Shown: positions 26,749 through 35,738, numbered from the stretch's first letter. The stretch is DNA of 64,000 bases from Candidatus Viadribacter manganicus (GCF_001679665.1 NZ_CP013244.1:2984980-3048979); one strand, 5' to 3'. Made by a program: numbers and translations. The notes: generated from the sequence alone by a model not told the origin.

Positions 26749-27291
26749 ATGGAGTCAGGGGAAGAAGCGCGACTCATCGGCCTGGCGCGGGGCGGGGATT
26801 TCACCGCCTTCGGCCGTCTCGTCGACGCGCATCAGGGGGCGGTGCGCGCCTTTCTGCGGCGCGTGACCGGCAATTACGCCGACGCGGATGATCTCGCGCA
26901 GGAGGCGTTCGCCCGGGCATGGGAAGTACTTCATCGCTTCGACGGCTCGTCGGCCTTGCGGACCTTCATCTGCGGCATCGCGTTTCAATATTGGCGACGT
27001 GCGCGCCGTTCGCAGAACCGCCGCGAAATCCGCGAAACCGCCTACGCCGATTTGAGCGACACTGAGACGAATGAAACGCCCGAACGCGCCAGTCAGCGCC
27101 TGGCGCTGCGCAAAGCGATGGAAGAATTGCCTGAAGATCAGCGCGCCGCACTTGCGCTCTGTCTCGGTCAGGAATTCACTCATGGCGAGGCCGCAGACAT
27201 TTTGGGGCTTCCCTTGGGCACGGTGAAATCCCACGTGACCAGAGGCCGGGCGCGCCTGCAGGCCGCGCTCGGGGTCGGAGTTGAGCGATGA
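26749..27291 (+). CDS. ECF-family RNA polymerase sigma factor
   Basis: 180 aa. Region 2 is at about residues 20-90 (GRLVDAHQGAVRAFLRRV, then DADDLAQEAFARAW, a sigma-2.1/2.2 signature) and region 4 at about 115-170 (LPEDQRAALALCLGQEFTHGE and LPLGTVKSHVTRGRARL, the helix-turn-helix). It directs RNA polymerase to a small regulon. It overlaps the downstream membrane-protein gene by 4 bp, and two small membrane proteins precede it. One of these neighbours could be its anti-sigma factor. Confidence 0.9.
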   Translation: MESGEEARLIGLARGGDFTAFGRLVDAHQGAVRAFLRRVTGNYADADDLAQEAFARAWEVLHRFDGSSALRTFICGIAFQYWRRARRSQNRREIRETAYADLSDTETNETPERASQRLALRKAMEELPEDQRAALALCLGQEFTHGEAADILGLPLGTVKSHVTRGRARLQAALGVGVER

Positions 27292-27629
27292 GTGACGATC
27301 TTGAACTGGCCGCGCTCCTCGGAGAGGCCCCGACGTCGCCGGACCCGGCGTTCCGCTATGATGTGCTTGTGCACACCGGCGAACGCGCACGCCGCCGCCA
27401 GGCGCGTCGGAACGCGTTCCGCATCACTAGCGTTTTCGCGATGATCGGCCTCATTTTCCCCTTGGCGCATACATTTGGCCTTGGTCTGACGGAGCTGCAG
27501 CCGCTGCTGTTGGTTGCGGGCCTGCTTGCGGTCGCTTATGTGCTGGCGCTCTGGACGCTTGAGGGGCCGCGCGCTGTGTTGGCGCGCTCTCGGGCGATCC
27601 TGCGGGTGACCGCTCTGACGCGGACTTGA
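27288..27629 (+). CDS. Membrane protein, possible anti-sigma partner
   Basis: 113 aa, translationally coupled (ATGA) to the ECF sigma gene. The N-terminal 45 residues are charged (ERARRRQARR), followed by two TM helices (about 48-65 and 70-92) and a basic tail. No ZAS zinc-binding motif (HxxxCxxC) is present, so the anti-sigma idea rests only on position and topology. Confidence 0.6.
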   Translation: MSDDLELAALLGEAPTSPDPAFRYDVLVHTGERARRRQARRNAFRITSVFAMIGLIFPLAHTFGLGLTELQPLLLVAGLLAVAYVLALWTLEGPRAVLARSRAILRVTALTRT

Positions 27630-27642
27630 GAAAGAGGGCGGG

Positions 27643-27843
27643 ATGGCACGCTACCAGATACTTGCGCAGATGATGACGCTGCCGAAGCCGATGCCCATCG
27701 GCGAGGCGGACACGCCCGCGGACGCCGTACGCAAGGCGCGTGAGCTCCAGCAAAAAGGTCAGCAGAACCTGCAGATCGCGGACAAGCAGGCCGAGCAGTA
27801 TTTCCCGGTCGATGCGTTCGCCGCCAAACACGGCATCCGCTAA
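27643..27843 (+). CDS. Small hypothetical protein, 66 aa
   Basis: Starts 13 bp after the previous gene, with GAGGGCGGG upstream. Soluble and helical, with a Lys/Gln-rich centre (ARELQQKGQQNLQIADKQAE). No family recognised. Probably the last gene of the sigma-factor operon. Confidence 0.55.
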   Translation: MARYQILAQMMTLPKPMPIGEADTPADAVRKARELQQKGQQNLQIADKQAEQYFPVDAFAAKHGIR

Positions 27844-27865
27844 CACGACCTTCGTTACGCCGCCT

Positions 27866-27893
27866 TTGATGCGCCGTAGAGCCCGCCTATACT
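27866..27893 (+). promoter_or_regulatory. Sigma70-like promoter of murC
   Basis: TTGATG (27866-27871), a 16-base spacer and TATACT (27888-27893), ending 19 bp before the murC start. It suggests murC is transcribed on its own as well as, or instead of, from the upstream dcw block. Confidence 0.4.
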
Positions 27894-27912
27894 AGCGCGG
27901 TTAGGGGAAACC

Positions 27913-29328
27913 ATGATCCGCCGCGCTATTCCGTTCGACACCGGTCCAATTCACTTCGTCGGCATCGGCGGCATCGGCATGTCCGGTATCGCGGCGGTGA
28001 TGAAGAACCTCGGCTACGAGGTGACGGGTTCAGACGCCAAGGACGGCGCCAACATCGAGCGCCTGCGCGCGCAAGGCATTCACGTCACCATTGGCCACAA
28101 GGCCGAGGCCGCCGCGAACGCCGGGGTCGTGGTGATTTCATCAGCGATCAAGCACGGCAACGCCGAGGTCGATTCGGCTCGGGCGCGCGGCGTGCCGATC
28201 GTACGGCGCGCCGAGATGCTCGCTGAGATCATGCGCCTGAAGTGGACGGTCGCGATCGGCGGCACGCACGGCAAGACGACGACGACTTCAATGATCGCGG
28301 CTCTGCTGGACGCGGGCGACAAAGACCCGACCGTCATCAATGGCGGCATCATCAATGCTTACGGCGCCAATTCACGCATGGGCGAAGGCGAGTGGATGGT
28401 GGTTGAGGCCGACGAAAGCGATGGCACGTTCACGCGCCTGCGCGCCACCGCCGTCGTCGTCACCAACATGGACCCTGAACACCTTGACCATTACGGCTCG
28501 GTCGAAGCCATGAACGCGGCGTACCAGACGTTCGTTGAGAACATTCCGTTCTACGGCTTTGCCGTCATGTGCCTCGATCACCCACAAGTACAGGCGCTGG
28601 CCGCGCAGGTGCGCGATCGCCGCATCATTTCGTACGGTTTCAACCCGCAGGCTGATGTGTGCGCCGTCAACGTGCGCCCCTCACGCGATGGCTCGACGTT
28701 CGACGTGGTTGCGCGCCGCAAGGGCGAGGGGCCGGGCGTCACCATGCATGATCTTTTCTTGCCGGTGGCGGGCCGTCACAACGTACAGAACGCGGTCGCG
28801 GCAATCGCGGTTGCGCGTGAGCTTGGTGTCACCGACGCCGGCATTCGCAATGGTTTGAAGAAATTCGCCGGTGTGAAGCGCCGCTTCACCACGACCGGCT
28901 ATTGGAATGAAGTCCGTATCGTTGACGATTACGCACACCATCCGGTCGAGATCGCCGCTGTGCTTTCGGCGGCGCGCGAAATGACGGAAGGGCGCGTGCT
29001 CGCGGTGGTGCAGCCGCACCGGTTTACGCGTTTGCGCGATCTCTTTCAGGACTTCTCGACCTGCTTCAACGACGCCGACATCGTCGCGGTGGCTGATGTT
29101 TACGCCGCCGGTGAAGCGCCGATCGATGGTGTTTGCGCCGATACGCTCGCGGCAAGCTTGAAGAGCCATGGCCATCGCGACGCGCGGCGCTTGGGTAGCC
29201 TAGATGATTTGCCTGGGTTCGTGCGCGCGGAAGCCAAGCCGGGCGATATCGTGGTGTGCCTCGGCGCCGGCGATATCACCGCGTATGCCAATGCGCTGCC
29301 AGCCAAGCTGGGCGCTGCGGCGGCTTAG
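27913..29328 (+). CDS. murC: UDP-MurNAc:L-alanine ligase
   Basis: 471 aa. Motifs: [17 protein letters not shown] (Rossmann-like N-domain), [14 protein letters not shown] (ATP loop), [43 protein letters not shown] and [12 protein letters not shown]. It adds the first amino acid to UDP-MurNAc. ATG 27913 has GGGG upstream. About 1.8 kb of unrelated genes separate it from murG. Confidence 0.96.
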   Translation: MIRRAIPFDTGPIHFVGIGGIGMSGIAAVMKNLGYEVTGSDAKDGANIERLRAQGIHVTIGHKAEAAANAGVVVISSAIKHGNAEVDSARARGVPIVRRAEMLAEIMRLKWTVAIGGTHGKTTTTSMIAALLDAGDKDPTVINGGIINAYGANSRMGEGEWMVVEADESDGTFTRLRATAVVVTNMDPEHLDHYGSVEAMNAAYQTFVENIPFYGFAVMCLDHPQVQALAAQVRDRRIISYGFNPQADVCAVNVRPSRDGSTFDVVARRKGEGPGVTMHDLFLPVAGRHNVQNAVAAIAVARELGVTDAGIRNGLKKFAGVKRRFTTTGYWNEVRIVDDYAHHPVEIAAVLSAAREMTEGRVLAVVQPHRFTRLRDLFQDFSTCFNDADIVAVADVYAAGEAPIDGVCADTLAASLKSHGHRDARRLGSLDDLPGFVRAEAKPGDIVVCLGAGDITAYANALPAKLGAAAA

Positions 29329-29763
29329 GCGCCGCAGCACATGTACTGCGAATCCGGAAGCGTCTAGGTTTCACCGGTGCGCGTTGGTTGCGGCATAGAT
29401 CCGGCCGCGATCGTCTCCCGGCGGGCAGTTCTCCGGAACACTGACAAGGCAAAGCTCGACGCTGTCGCCCGCTCGCGATGGGGCGATGGCGGGCGCGATA
29501 TCGTCGGAGACTTGGCTGGCGCCGTTCGCATAGACAACGGTGCTGCTGCTATCATCGACGCCCTCAAGGCGAGGGCAGGTCTCGGCGATTGTTGTTTGTA
29601 CACACTCGCCGACATTCACTGGCAATGCGGACGCGCTCGCCTCAGCCGGAGCTTGTGCTGGAGCCGGGGCCGTACTTTGCCCGTACGCGGCGAGCGCGTA
29701 GGTTTCGGGTGTTACGCATTCGGTGGTCTCCGGGGCCAAGCTAACGCTTATGCCGCCCCACAT
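29315..29763 (-). pseudogene. Decaying lipoprotein gene (frameshift, nonsense, lost lipobox Cys)
   Basis: The open part (29371-29763, 130 codons) contains a core I recognise from small alphaproteobacterial lipoproteins: NVGECVQTTI, RLEGV, VVYANG, VELCLVSVPENCPPGDDRGR and YAATN. The family normally continues with a TNLRTGESW-TLPDSQHMCGGA-type end. Here the frame stops after NAHR, but shifting frame just past that point reads RTGET, a stop (TAG where Trp TGG is expected), [12 protein letters not shown] and TAA at about 29315-29331. At the N-terminus, ALAAYGQST looks like an ALAACGQST lipobox with Cys changed to Tyr, and no proper signal-peptide start is in frame. Three independent lesions suggest a pseudogene. 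The family comparison is from memory. Confidence 0.55.
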
Positions 29764-29764
29764 G

Positions 29765-29813
29765 GCAAGCGCCGCTTGCGTCCGCGGGCCACGTCTGAGC
29801 GCAGCCCGCGGAC
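29765..29813 (-). terminator. Strong inverted repeats after the vWA gene
   Basis: GTCCGCGGGC (29780-29789) and GCCCGCGGAC (29804-29813) form a perfect 10-bp stem with a 14-base loop, 7 bp past the vWA stop. A second palindrome, GCAAGCG-C-CGCTTGC, lies at about 29765-29779. The T-rich tail (TTTCGTTTT) is on the + strand side, so a factor-independent terminator would work better rightward; for the leftward vWA transcript it is more likely a 3'-end stabiliser or weak terminator. Confidence 0.4.
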
Positions 29814-29820
29814 TTTCGTT

Positions 29821-31362
29821 TTAGGTGCTCCGGCGGCAGCGGCCGTTGTTGTAGCGGCCAACGGCACGAACCACTTCAGCGCGATCCGGTTCGATGCGGC
29901 GGCCCGAGATTTGACCGTTGAGGACGCGCTGGATGCTGCTTTCTAGGCTCGTCACCAGATAGCAATCGACAGCCGGTGGCGCATGTGGATTGCCGATGCC
30001 GCTGTCATCGGTGAGGAAGATGTAGCGGGACTGAGTCACTGCAGCCATCGCACGCATCATGTATTCGGCCCCCGGACCGACACCGGACGCGCCCACCGGC
30101 ACGATCTGAATTCGCTTGGCGCGCGCCACTTCGGCTGAGCGCCAGGTGGTGGCGACATCTTCCGCGTGCGGCGGTGCGTCGGCGACGAACAAGAGCGAGC
30201 GCACCGCGTTCTCGCGCCAGTCGAGCGCTACCGCGCGCGCCATCGCTTGCTCGACGGCCTCGGGATAGTCGCCGCCGCCACTCGCACGCTGGCGTGACAG
30301 ATGACCTCGTATCGTTGAGACGTCACCGTCGAAGCTGAAAGTGCGCGTGATGTACTCGTCCGTCGTGTCGCGATAGGCGACGAGTGCAACGCGTATGTCG
30401 ACGTTTGGGTGCTCTTCGCGGAGACCTCCCAAGATAGAGTCGAGTTCGACTTTCAGATATTCCAGCTCATCCGACATGCTGCCGGTGGTGTCGACGACAA
30501 GCGCCAGATCGAAGTTGCGGATGGGGCTGGCGAGCGATTCTGTGCGCACGGTCTCGATCTGCGCGCGACTGGTGCGGCCGATCACAACTGACCGCGACAT
30601 CGGCTCGCGACGGCTGCGATAGTCCACGGAAACCGCAACCCGTGCGCCCAGTCGGTCGAGTTCAGGGAAGAATACCGCCGTCCCATCGGCCGTGGTTGCA
30701 AGAGTCAGCTGATTGCCGTCGCCGCAGGTCAGTCTCACGTTGGCGAAGGGCAGTGGCCGCCCCGCGCGATCTTCAACCTGGATCGTTAGCACGCGGCGCG
30801 TATCGACACGTGGCACGCCATCGAACTCTTCGTTTTCCAGGAAGCTATCGACATAGTTGGCATAAAGCTCTGGATTGAGCAGATCGTCATGATCGCCGGC
30901 AGTCAGCAGCCCCGCTTCCGGGCGCGGCTGCGCTCTTTCTGTGCGTCCAAATCCCGAGCTTGCTTCGGTGTCCGGCTCTACTGGGTCCAATAGGCCGTCC
31001 GTGGAGAGCGTTGCCGTTAATTCAAGTTCTTCAGCGCCGACCGTTGTCATCGGGCTGATCGCCTCAAAATCTTGGCGCACGATCCGAGCGCCTGTGACGA
31101 CGATTGCCTCCTCGTCCTCAGCGCTGGCCCCATCGGCAGAAGGCTCAGTGACCGCTGCCGGTGGCGGAGGCGCTCTCGTGCTGGGTTGGATGTTCCGAGC
31201 CGCGCGCTCGATCTCTGCGTCCAGCACCAAGGGCGCCGGCGCGCGCCGGCAGAGACCTTCATTGCCTTGCTCAAAGTTTTGTTGCGCCGAGACGCCAGCT
31301 GGCGTCCACAAAAGCGAAGCACTGATTGCTGTGAGCGCGACTGCTTTGCGCCAGTTCCTCAT
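29821..31362 (-). CDS. Exported vWA-domain protein with TonB-receptor plug-like segment
   Basis: About 513 aa from ATG 31362 (AGGGG upstream), signal peptide residues 1-27. A Pro-rich stretch is followed at about 85-125 by EEAIVVTGARIVRQDF and then SPMTTVGAEEL, which resembles the TonB box and plug start of TonB-dependent receptors. A small beta domain (about 190-265) follows. The vWA domain starts at about 285 with the MIDAS motif DTTGSMSDE and continues to about 470 with GGGDYPEAVEQAM. The rest of a receptor barrel is absent. It probably binds a protein or metal-coordinated ligand in the periplasm or at the outer membrane. The combination is the odd part; the role is unknown. Confidence 0.8.
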   Translation of the reverse strand: MRNWRKAVALTAISASLLWTPAGVSAQQNFEQGNEGLCRRAPAPLVLDAEIERAARNIQPSTRAPPPPAAVTEPSADGASAEDEEAIVVTGARIVRQDFEAISPMTTVGAEELELTATLSTDGLLDPVEPDTEASSGFGRTERAQPRPEAGLLTAGDHDDLLNPELYANYVDSFLENEEFDGVPRVDTRRVLTIQVEDRAGRPLPFANVRLTCGDGNQLTLATTADGTAVFFPELDRLGARVAVSVDYRSRREPMSRSVVIGRTSRAQIETVRTESLASPIRNFDLALVVDTTGSMSDELEYLKVELDSILGGLREEHPNVDIRVALVAYRDTTDEYITRTFSFDGDVSTIRGHLSRQRASGGGDYPEAVEQAMARAVALDWRENAVRSLLFVADAPPHAEDVATTWRSAEVARAKRIQIVPVGASGVGPGAEYMMRAMAAVTQSRYIFLTDDSGIGNPHAPPAVDCYLVTSLESSIQRVLNGQISGRRIEPDRAEVVRAVGRYNNGRCRRST

Positions 31363-31486
31363 GCTCGTCCCCCTCATGAACGCCAGTTGTTGACACACAA
31401 AGCATCTCGCACTGCGCGCAGCCCGCTACTCACAAGCTCGGGAGGAGGCGAGCGCGGCGATGACAAGTCTGTGTAGGCGCGCCGCA

Positions 31487-31492
31487 TATAAT
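31487..31492 (+). promoter_or_regulatory. Possible -10 element of the HAD hydrolase gene
   Basis: A perfect TATAAT lies 53 bp before the start at 31545, in the 182-bp divergent region between the vWA and HAD genes. No -35 with normal spacing is evident, so the call is weak. Confidence 0.3.
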
Positions 31493-31544
31493 CGCCTGCG
31501 GAACGATTTGACGGAGCGCCCCGACTCCGCGCAGCCCGGATGTC

Positions 31545-32414
31545 ATGGCCGATACCGCCCACCGCAAGCCACGCCGCGAGCCGCTCCGCGCCGCTATTGT
31601 CTATGATTTCGATGGCACGCTCGCGCGCGGCAATCTGCAGGAACGCAGTTTCATTCCTGATATCGCCGGCATGAAGCACGCCGACTTCTGGATGGAAGTG
31701 AAGCGTCTCGCCAAGCTTGAAGATGCCGACGAGATCCTCGTCTACATGCACCTCATGCTGGATCGCGCGCGCGCTGCGGGTCATCCGGTGACGCGCAAGC
31801 AGCTGCAGGAAAACGGCGCCGATCCGGATTTCTTCGATGGGCTCGATCACTGGTTCGACCGTGTCGATGCGTTCGCAGACGATCTCGGCCTGCAGCTCGA
31901 TCATTACATCGTCTCGTCGGGTATTTACGAGATGATCGAAGGCTGCCCGCTGTTTCCGCGTTTCCGCCAAGTGTTCGCGTCACGCTTTCTCTATGACGCG
32001 AAGGGCGAGGCGAAGTGGCCAGGGGTTGCGATCAACTACACAACCAAGACGCAATTTCTCTTCCGTATCAACAAAGGCATCGACAACGTCCACGATACGG
32101 AAGCCATCAATCGCTGGATGCACAACGATGCGCGCGAGCTGCCGTTCGAGCGCATGATCTTCATCGGTGATGGCGATACCGATATTCCGTCGATGAAGAT
32201 GGTCACCAGCCAAGGCGGCTGCGCGATTGCGGTGCTCGATCCCTATCAATGGACCGAGCCGCGTAGTCTCGACAAAGTGGCGCGCCTCATCGCGGAAGAT
32301 CGCGTGAGTTACGTGGCGCCGGCTGACTATCAGCCGAAGAGCCAGCTTGATGTGATCGTAAAGGGCGCGCTTGGCCGTATCGCGTTGCGCGCCGGACTGC
32401 AGGTGAACGCCTAA
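31545..32414 (+). CDS. HAD-superfamily phosphatase
   Basis: 289 aa. Motif I is VYDFDGTLARG (Asp21 nucleophile, Asp23), motif II is IVSSGIYEMIE, and motif IV is FIGDGDTDIPSMKM. The helical cap between motifs I and II and the length fit the phosphoserine-phosphatase-like (HAD-IB) group. Substrate unknown. No membrane segment. Divergent from the vWA gene. Confidence 0.85.
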   Translation: MADTAHRKPRREPLRAAIVYDFDGTLARGNLQERSFIPDIAGMKHADFWMEVKRLAKLEDADEILVYMHLMLDRARAAGHPVTRKQLQENGADPDFFDGLDHWFDRVDAFADDLGLQLDHYIVSSGIYEMIEGCPLFPRFRQVFASRFLYDAKGEAKWPGVAINYTTKTQFLFRINKGIDNVHDTEAINRWMHNDARELPFERMIFIGDGDTDIPSMKMVTSQGGCAIAVLDPYQWTEPRSLDKVARLIAEDRVSYVAPADYQPKSQLDVIVKGALGRIALRAGLQVNA

Positions 32415-32418
32415 AGCT

Positions 32419-32784
32419 TCAGCTGCCCTGATCCGCCGTGGTTGGCGGTACGCGCTCGATGTTCGTCACTTGGAACGGCATCGGCGGATCGCCGCCAAGC
32501 AATTGCACGCCGGACGGATCGCCTACGCAGATGAAGTTGGACGATGAACGCACCGAGATCGCGTGCGTCCAATCGAGGTCGCGCGAGTTTTGCGGGATGG
32601 TGAGAATGTATTCGCGCGCCGGGCTGATGCGAAGCTTGACGCTGTGATCGTCAACGACGCTGTATCCGCGGACATCGAGCGAGCGGAAGCAATCGCGGCT
32701 GGCGCTTTGCGATCTTGTATCAGCGGTGGAGGAGGCGCAGGCGCCGAGGGCGAGCGCGCCGGCCACTAGAGCAAAGCGAAGCAT
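32419..32784 (-). CDS. Lipoprotein, DUF6491-like (copy 1)
   Basis: 121 aa. The signal peptide ends at LGACASS (lipobox Cys16). The mature domain has RDCFRSLDVRGYSVVDDHSV, KLRISPAREYILT, DLDWTHAISVRSS and FICVG, matching the paralogue immediately upstream and the family I know as DUF6491. It probably folds as a small beta domain with one disulfide (the two conserved Cys). Function unknown. Confidence 0.75.
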   Translation of the reverse strand: MLRFALVAGALALGACASSTADTRSQSASRDCFRSLDVRGYSVVDDHSVKLRISPAREYILTIPQNSRDLDWTHAISVRSSSNFICVGDPSGVQLLGGDPPMPFQVTNIERVPPTTADQGS

Positions 32785-32802
32785 AGAGAACTCCTGTGTG
32801 AG

Positions 32803-33171
32803 TTAGCTGCCTTCGACCGGTTGGTCTTCAGGCGCGCGTATGATTTCGGAAACTGCGTAAGTGCGCTGTGGATCGCCGCCAATGAGGTCGACGCCGAGGC
32901 CGTTGCCGGTGCAGATGCGGCCTGTCGCCGAGCGGATCGCGATGGCATGCGACCAGTCGAGGTCGCGTGCATTCCACATCGTGGTGAGGACGTAAGAGCG
33001 GTTCGCGCCGACGCGGAGGCTGATGTGGTGGTTGTCCACATAGCTGTAGCCGCTCACCTGTTCGCTGCGGAAGCAGTCCTGGGAGCTTGTGGTTTGCTCG
33101 CTGGCTGGGGCGGTGCTGGCGCAAGCGGCCAGCGTCCAGAGGCAGAATATCGCGGTGATAATGCGGATCAT
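32803..33171 (-). CDS. Lipoprotein, DUF6491-like (copy 2)
   Basis: 122 aa. Lipobox LAAC near residue 17. The mature part shares QDCFRSEQVSGYSYVDNH, LRVGANRSYVLT, RDLDWSHAIAIRS and ICTGNGLGVDLIGGDP with the gene 18 bp downstream. The two are tandem paralogues, most likely one transcript. Function unknown. Confidence 0.75.
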   Translation of the reverse strand: MIRIITAIFCLWTLAACASTAPASEQTTSSQDCFRSEQVSGYSYVDNHHISLRVGANRSYVLTTMWNARDLDWSHAIAIRSATGRICTGNGLGVDLIGGDPQRTYAVSEIIRAPEDQPVEGS

Positions 33172-33271
33172 GGAGCGCGTCCTTCCTGAGAAGAGTATGG
33201 GACGGTCCGTTGCGCTACGCGAGCGGCCGCCGCGTTGACGGGGCTCAAAAGCCTGCGATACCCGTTCAACA

Positions 33272-34183
33272 ATGAGTGAACTCGACCTGCCAACAGTACG
33301 CGGCCAGCTTCTGCGCGGCGAAACGCTCGCGCCGTTTACCTGGTTTCGTGTCGGCGGACCGGCGGACGCGCTCTTCCTTCCGGCGGATGAAGACGATCTT
33401 GCCGCGTTTCTGACTCAATTGAATCCAGACGCGCCGCTCTTGCCGATCGGTGTCGGCTCAAACCTCATCGTGCGGGATGGCGGCGTGCCTGGTGTTGTGG
33501 TGCGCTTGGCGGGGCGTCAATGGGCCCAGATCGAGACGCTCGATGGATCGCGCGTGAAATCCGGCGCTGGTGCGCTCGATGCTATGGTTGCGAAGGCGGC
33601 GGCCAAGGCCGGCATTGCGGGTCTCGAATTTTACGCGGGCATTCCCGGCACGATTGGCGGCGCGCTCACCATGAATGCGGGGTGCTACGGCAGCGAGACG
33701 AAGGACGTGCTCATCGAAGCGGTGGCGATGGATCGCCAAGGCAAACGCGTGACGCTGACGAACAAGGATTTTGGATTCACCTATCGCCACAACGCGCTGC
33801 CGGGTGGGCTCATCTTTTTGAGCGCCACTTACCAAGGCGCGCCGGACGATCCAGCCGCGGTTACCGCGCGCATGGCTGAGATCACCTCAAGGCGCGAAGC
33901 TTCGCAGCCGATCCGAGAGAAGACTGGCGGCTCAACATTCAAAAACCCAATCGGACCCGATGGCGAGAAGCTCTCGGCCTGGAAGCTGAATGACGAAGCG
34001 GGAATGCGCGGCCATCGGCGCGGCGGCGCGCAAGTCAGTGAGCTGCACGCCAACTTCCTGATCAATACCGGCGAAGCGACTGCCGCCGACATCGAGGGCC
34101 TGGGCGAAGAGGTCCGCTCGGCGGTGAAAGCCAAGCACGGCATTCAACTTGAGTGGGAAATCAAGCGGATCGGGCGCGGCTGA
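33272..34183 (+). CDS. murB: UDP-N-acetylenolpyruvoylglucosamine reductase
   Basis: 303 aa FAD enzyme making UDP-MurNAc. Motifs: [27 protein letters not shown] (FAD binding), [25 protein letters not shown] (catalytic Ser region) and the C-terminal [15 protein letters not shown]. It is a type I MurB. It sits 4 kb away from murC, separated by genes without wall functions, and has its own promoter region of about 100 bp. Confidence 0.96.
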   Translation: MSELDLPTVRGQLLRGETLAPFTWFRVGGPADALFLPADEDDLAAFLTQLNPDAPLLPIGVGSNLIVRDGGVPGVVVRLAGRQWAQIETLDGSRVKSGAGALDAMVAKAAAKAGIAGLEFYAGIPGTIGGALTMNAGCYGSETKDVLIEAVAMDRQGKRVTLTNKDFGFTYRHNALPGGLIFLSATYQGAPDDPAAVTARMAEITSRREASQPIREKTGGSTFKNPIGPDGEKLSAWKLNDEAGMRGHRRGGAQVSELHANFLINTGEATAADIEGLGEEVRSAVKAKHGIQLEWEIKRIGRG

Positions 34184-34209
34184 GGCGATTTTGGCGCTGC
34201 ATGGCAGGG

Positions 34210-34233
34210 AGCCACCGGGCCGGTGTGGCTTTT
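34210..34233 (+). terminator. Possible terminator after murB
   Basis: AGCCAC (34210-34215) and GTGGCT (34225-34230) pair around a 9-base GC-rich loop and run into four T's. It lies 27 bp after the murB stop. The stem is short and the T tract brief, so it is a weak candidate. Confidence 0.35.
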
Positions 34234-34287
34234 CGGGCCGCGCCGCTCTAAACCCCGGCCAAACAAAATTTCCCAGGATTCCGCCTT

Positions 34288-35655
34288 ATGCGTCTGAAGC
34301 CCAATATCCTTGCCGCGATCGGCAACACGCCGCTCGTGAAGCTCAACAAGGTCGTGCCCGAAGGCGCGGCGGAAGTTTGGGTGAAGTGCGAATACCTGAA
34401 CCCGGCCGGATCGATCAAAGACCGGATGGCGAACTACATCATCGAGCAGGCTGAGAAGACTGGCGTCCTCAAGCCCGGGGGACTTATCGTCGAGAACACC
34501 TCCGGCAATACCGGTCAGGGCCTCGCGATGGCGGCGGCGATCAAAGGCTATCGCTGCATCTTCACGATGCCGGACAAGATGTCGAAGGAAAAGCAGGACT
34601 CGCTGAAGGCCTACGGCGCTGAAGTGATCATCACGCCGACCGACGTTCCCGGTGACTCACCGGAGCACTACGTCAACGTCGCCAAGAAGATCGCCGAAGA
34701 CACGCCGGGCGCCTTCTACGTCGATCAGTATCATTCCTCCTGGAACATCGACGCGCACTATCATTCGACCGGCAAGGAAATCTTCGAAGACACCGATGGC
34801 GGCAAGTTCGACGCGTTCGTCGGCGGCACCGGTACGGGCGGCACGGTTTCGGGCGTTGGTCGCTACCTTAAAGAGCACGCGCCGAACGTGAAGATCATCG
34901 GCGCCGACCCGCTGGGCTCGGTGCACTATCATCTCTTCCACACCAAGACGCTGCCGACAGCGCACGTCTATATGGTTGAGGGCATCGGCGAGGACATCGA
35001 ATGCCGTGCGATGGATTTCTCCGTCGTTGACGACATGCGCCAGGTGAATGATCGCGACAGCTTCGTGATGGCCCGCCGCCTCGTGCGCGAAGAGGGGCTC
35101 TTCTGCGGCGGCTCTTCAGGCTCGAACGTCCACGTCGCCGTCGAGATCGCCAAGGAGCTCGGGCCGGGCAAGGTGGTGCTGACGGTGCTGCCCGATCATG
35201 GCAACCGCTACGTGTCGAAGTTCTTGAATGATGGCTGGATGAAGGAGCACGGCTTCACCGAAACCGAACGCGAGCTGGGCTTCGTCGAGGACATGCTGAA
35301 GAACTTGAAGACGAAGCCGATCACGGCCGACGCCGACTCTTCGATTAAGTCAGTCGTCGATCTGATGCGCGAGAATGGCGTCAGCCAAATTCCGCTCATC
35401 GAGCGCGGTAAGCTGAACGCCATCGTCCACGAGAGCGACATTCTCTCAAAGATGCAAAAGCGCGTGTTTGATCTCAACGCGCCTGCCAAAACCGTCGCCA
35501 CGCCGATTGGCGGCCTGATCTACCCGAAGGCGCGCATCGAAGAGCTCTTTCACATTTTCGCCGGCGATAACGTCGCCGTCGTTGTGGATTCCTCGAATGT
35601 CGTTGGCGTCATCTCCAAGATCGACCTGATTGAATATCTGTCCGGGAAGCGATGA
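34288..35655 (+). CDS. Cystathionine beta-synthase with CBS domain pair
   Basis: 455 aa. The PLP domain (about 1-325) has NPAGSIKDR with the PLP lysine at K44, TSGNTGQGLAM, GGTGTGGTVSGVGRYLK (phosphate cup) and CGGSSGSNVH. The C-terminal 115 residues are two CBS repeats (KPITADADSSIKSVVDLM; VISKIDLIEYLSGK). It condenses serine and homocysteine to cystathionine. No N-terminal heme domain. The cystathionine gamma-lyase gene follows, so together they run reverse transsulfuration. An O-acetylserine-using synthase is an alternative reading. Confidence 0.9.
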   Translation: MRLKPNILAAIGNTPLVKLNKVVPEGAAEVWVKCEYLNPAGSIKDRMANYIIEQAEKTGVLKPGGLIVENTSGNTGQGLAMAAAIKGYRCIFTMPDKMSKEKQDSLKAYGAEVIITPTDVPGDSPEHYVNVAKKIAEDTPGAFYVDQYHSSWNIDAHYHSTGKEIFEDTDGGKFDAFVGGTGTGGTVSGVGRYLKEHAPNVKIIGADPLGSVHYHLFHTKTLPTAHVYMVEGIGEDIECRAMDFSVVDDMRQVNDRDSFVMARRLVREEGLFCGGSSGSNVHVAVEIAKELGPGKVVLTVLPDHGNRYVSKFLNDGWMKEHGFTETERELGFVEDMLKNLKTKPITADADSSIKSVVDLMRENGVSQIPLIERGKLNAIVHESDILSKMQKRVFDLNAPAKTVATPIGGLIYPKARIEELFHIFAGDNVAVVVDSSNVVGVISKIDLIEYLSGKR

Positions 35656-35738
35656 TCGTCCGTCATCTGGGCGCGCCAAGCGTGACCGGAATGACGAATG
35701 CGGCCTGCGGCACCGAACCCCAGTAAGGACTAGCGACC

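Noticed and set aside
34184..34287. SAM-type riboswitch before the cystathionine beta-synthase gene
   Set aside because: Some GC stems are present but the conserved SAM-II or SAM-IV core residues could not be matched; a weak murB terminator explains the hairpin.
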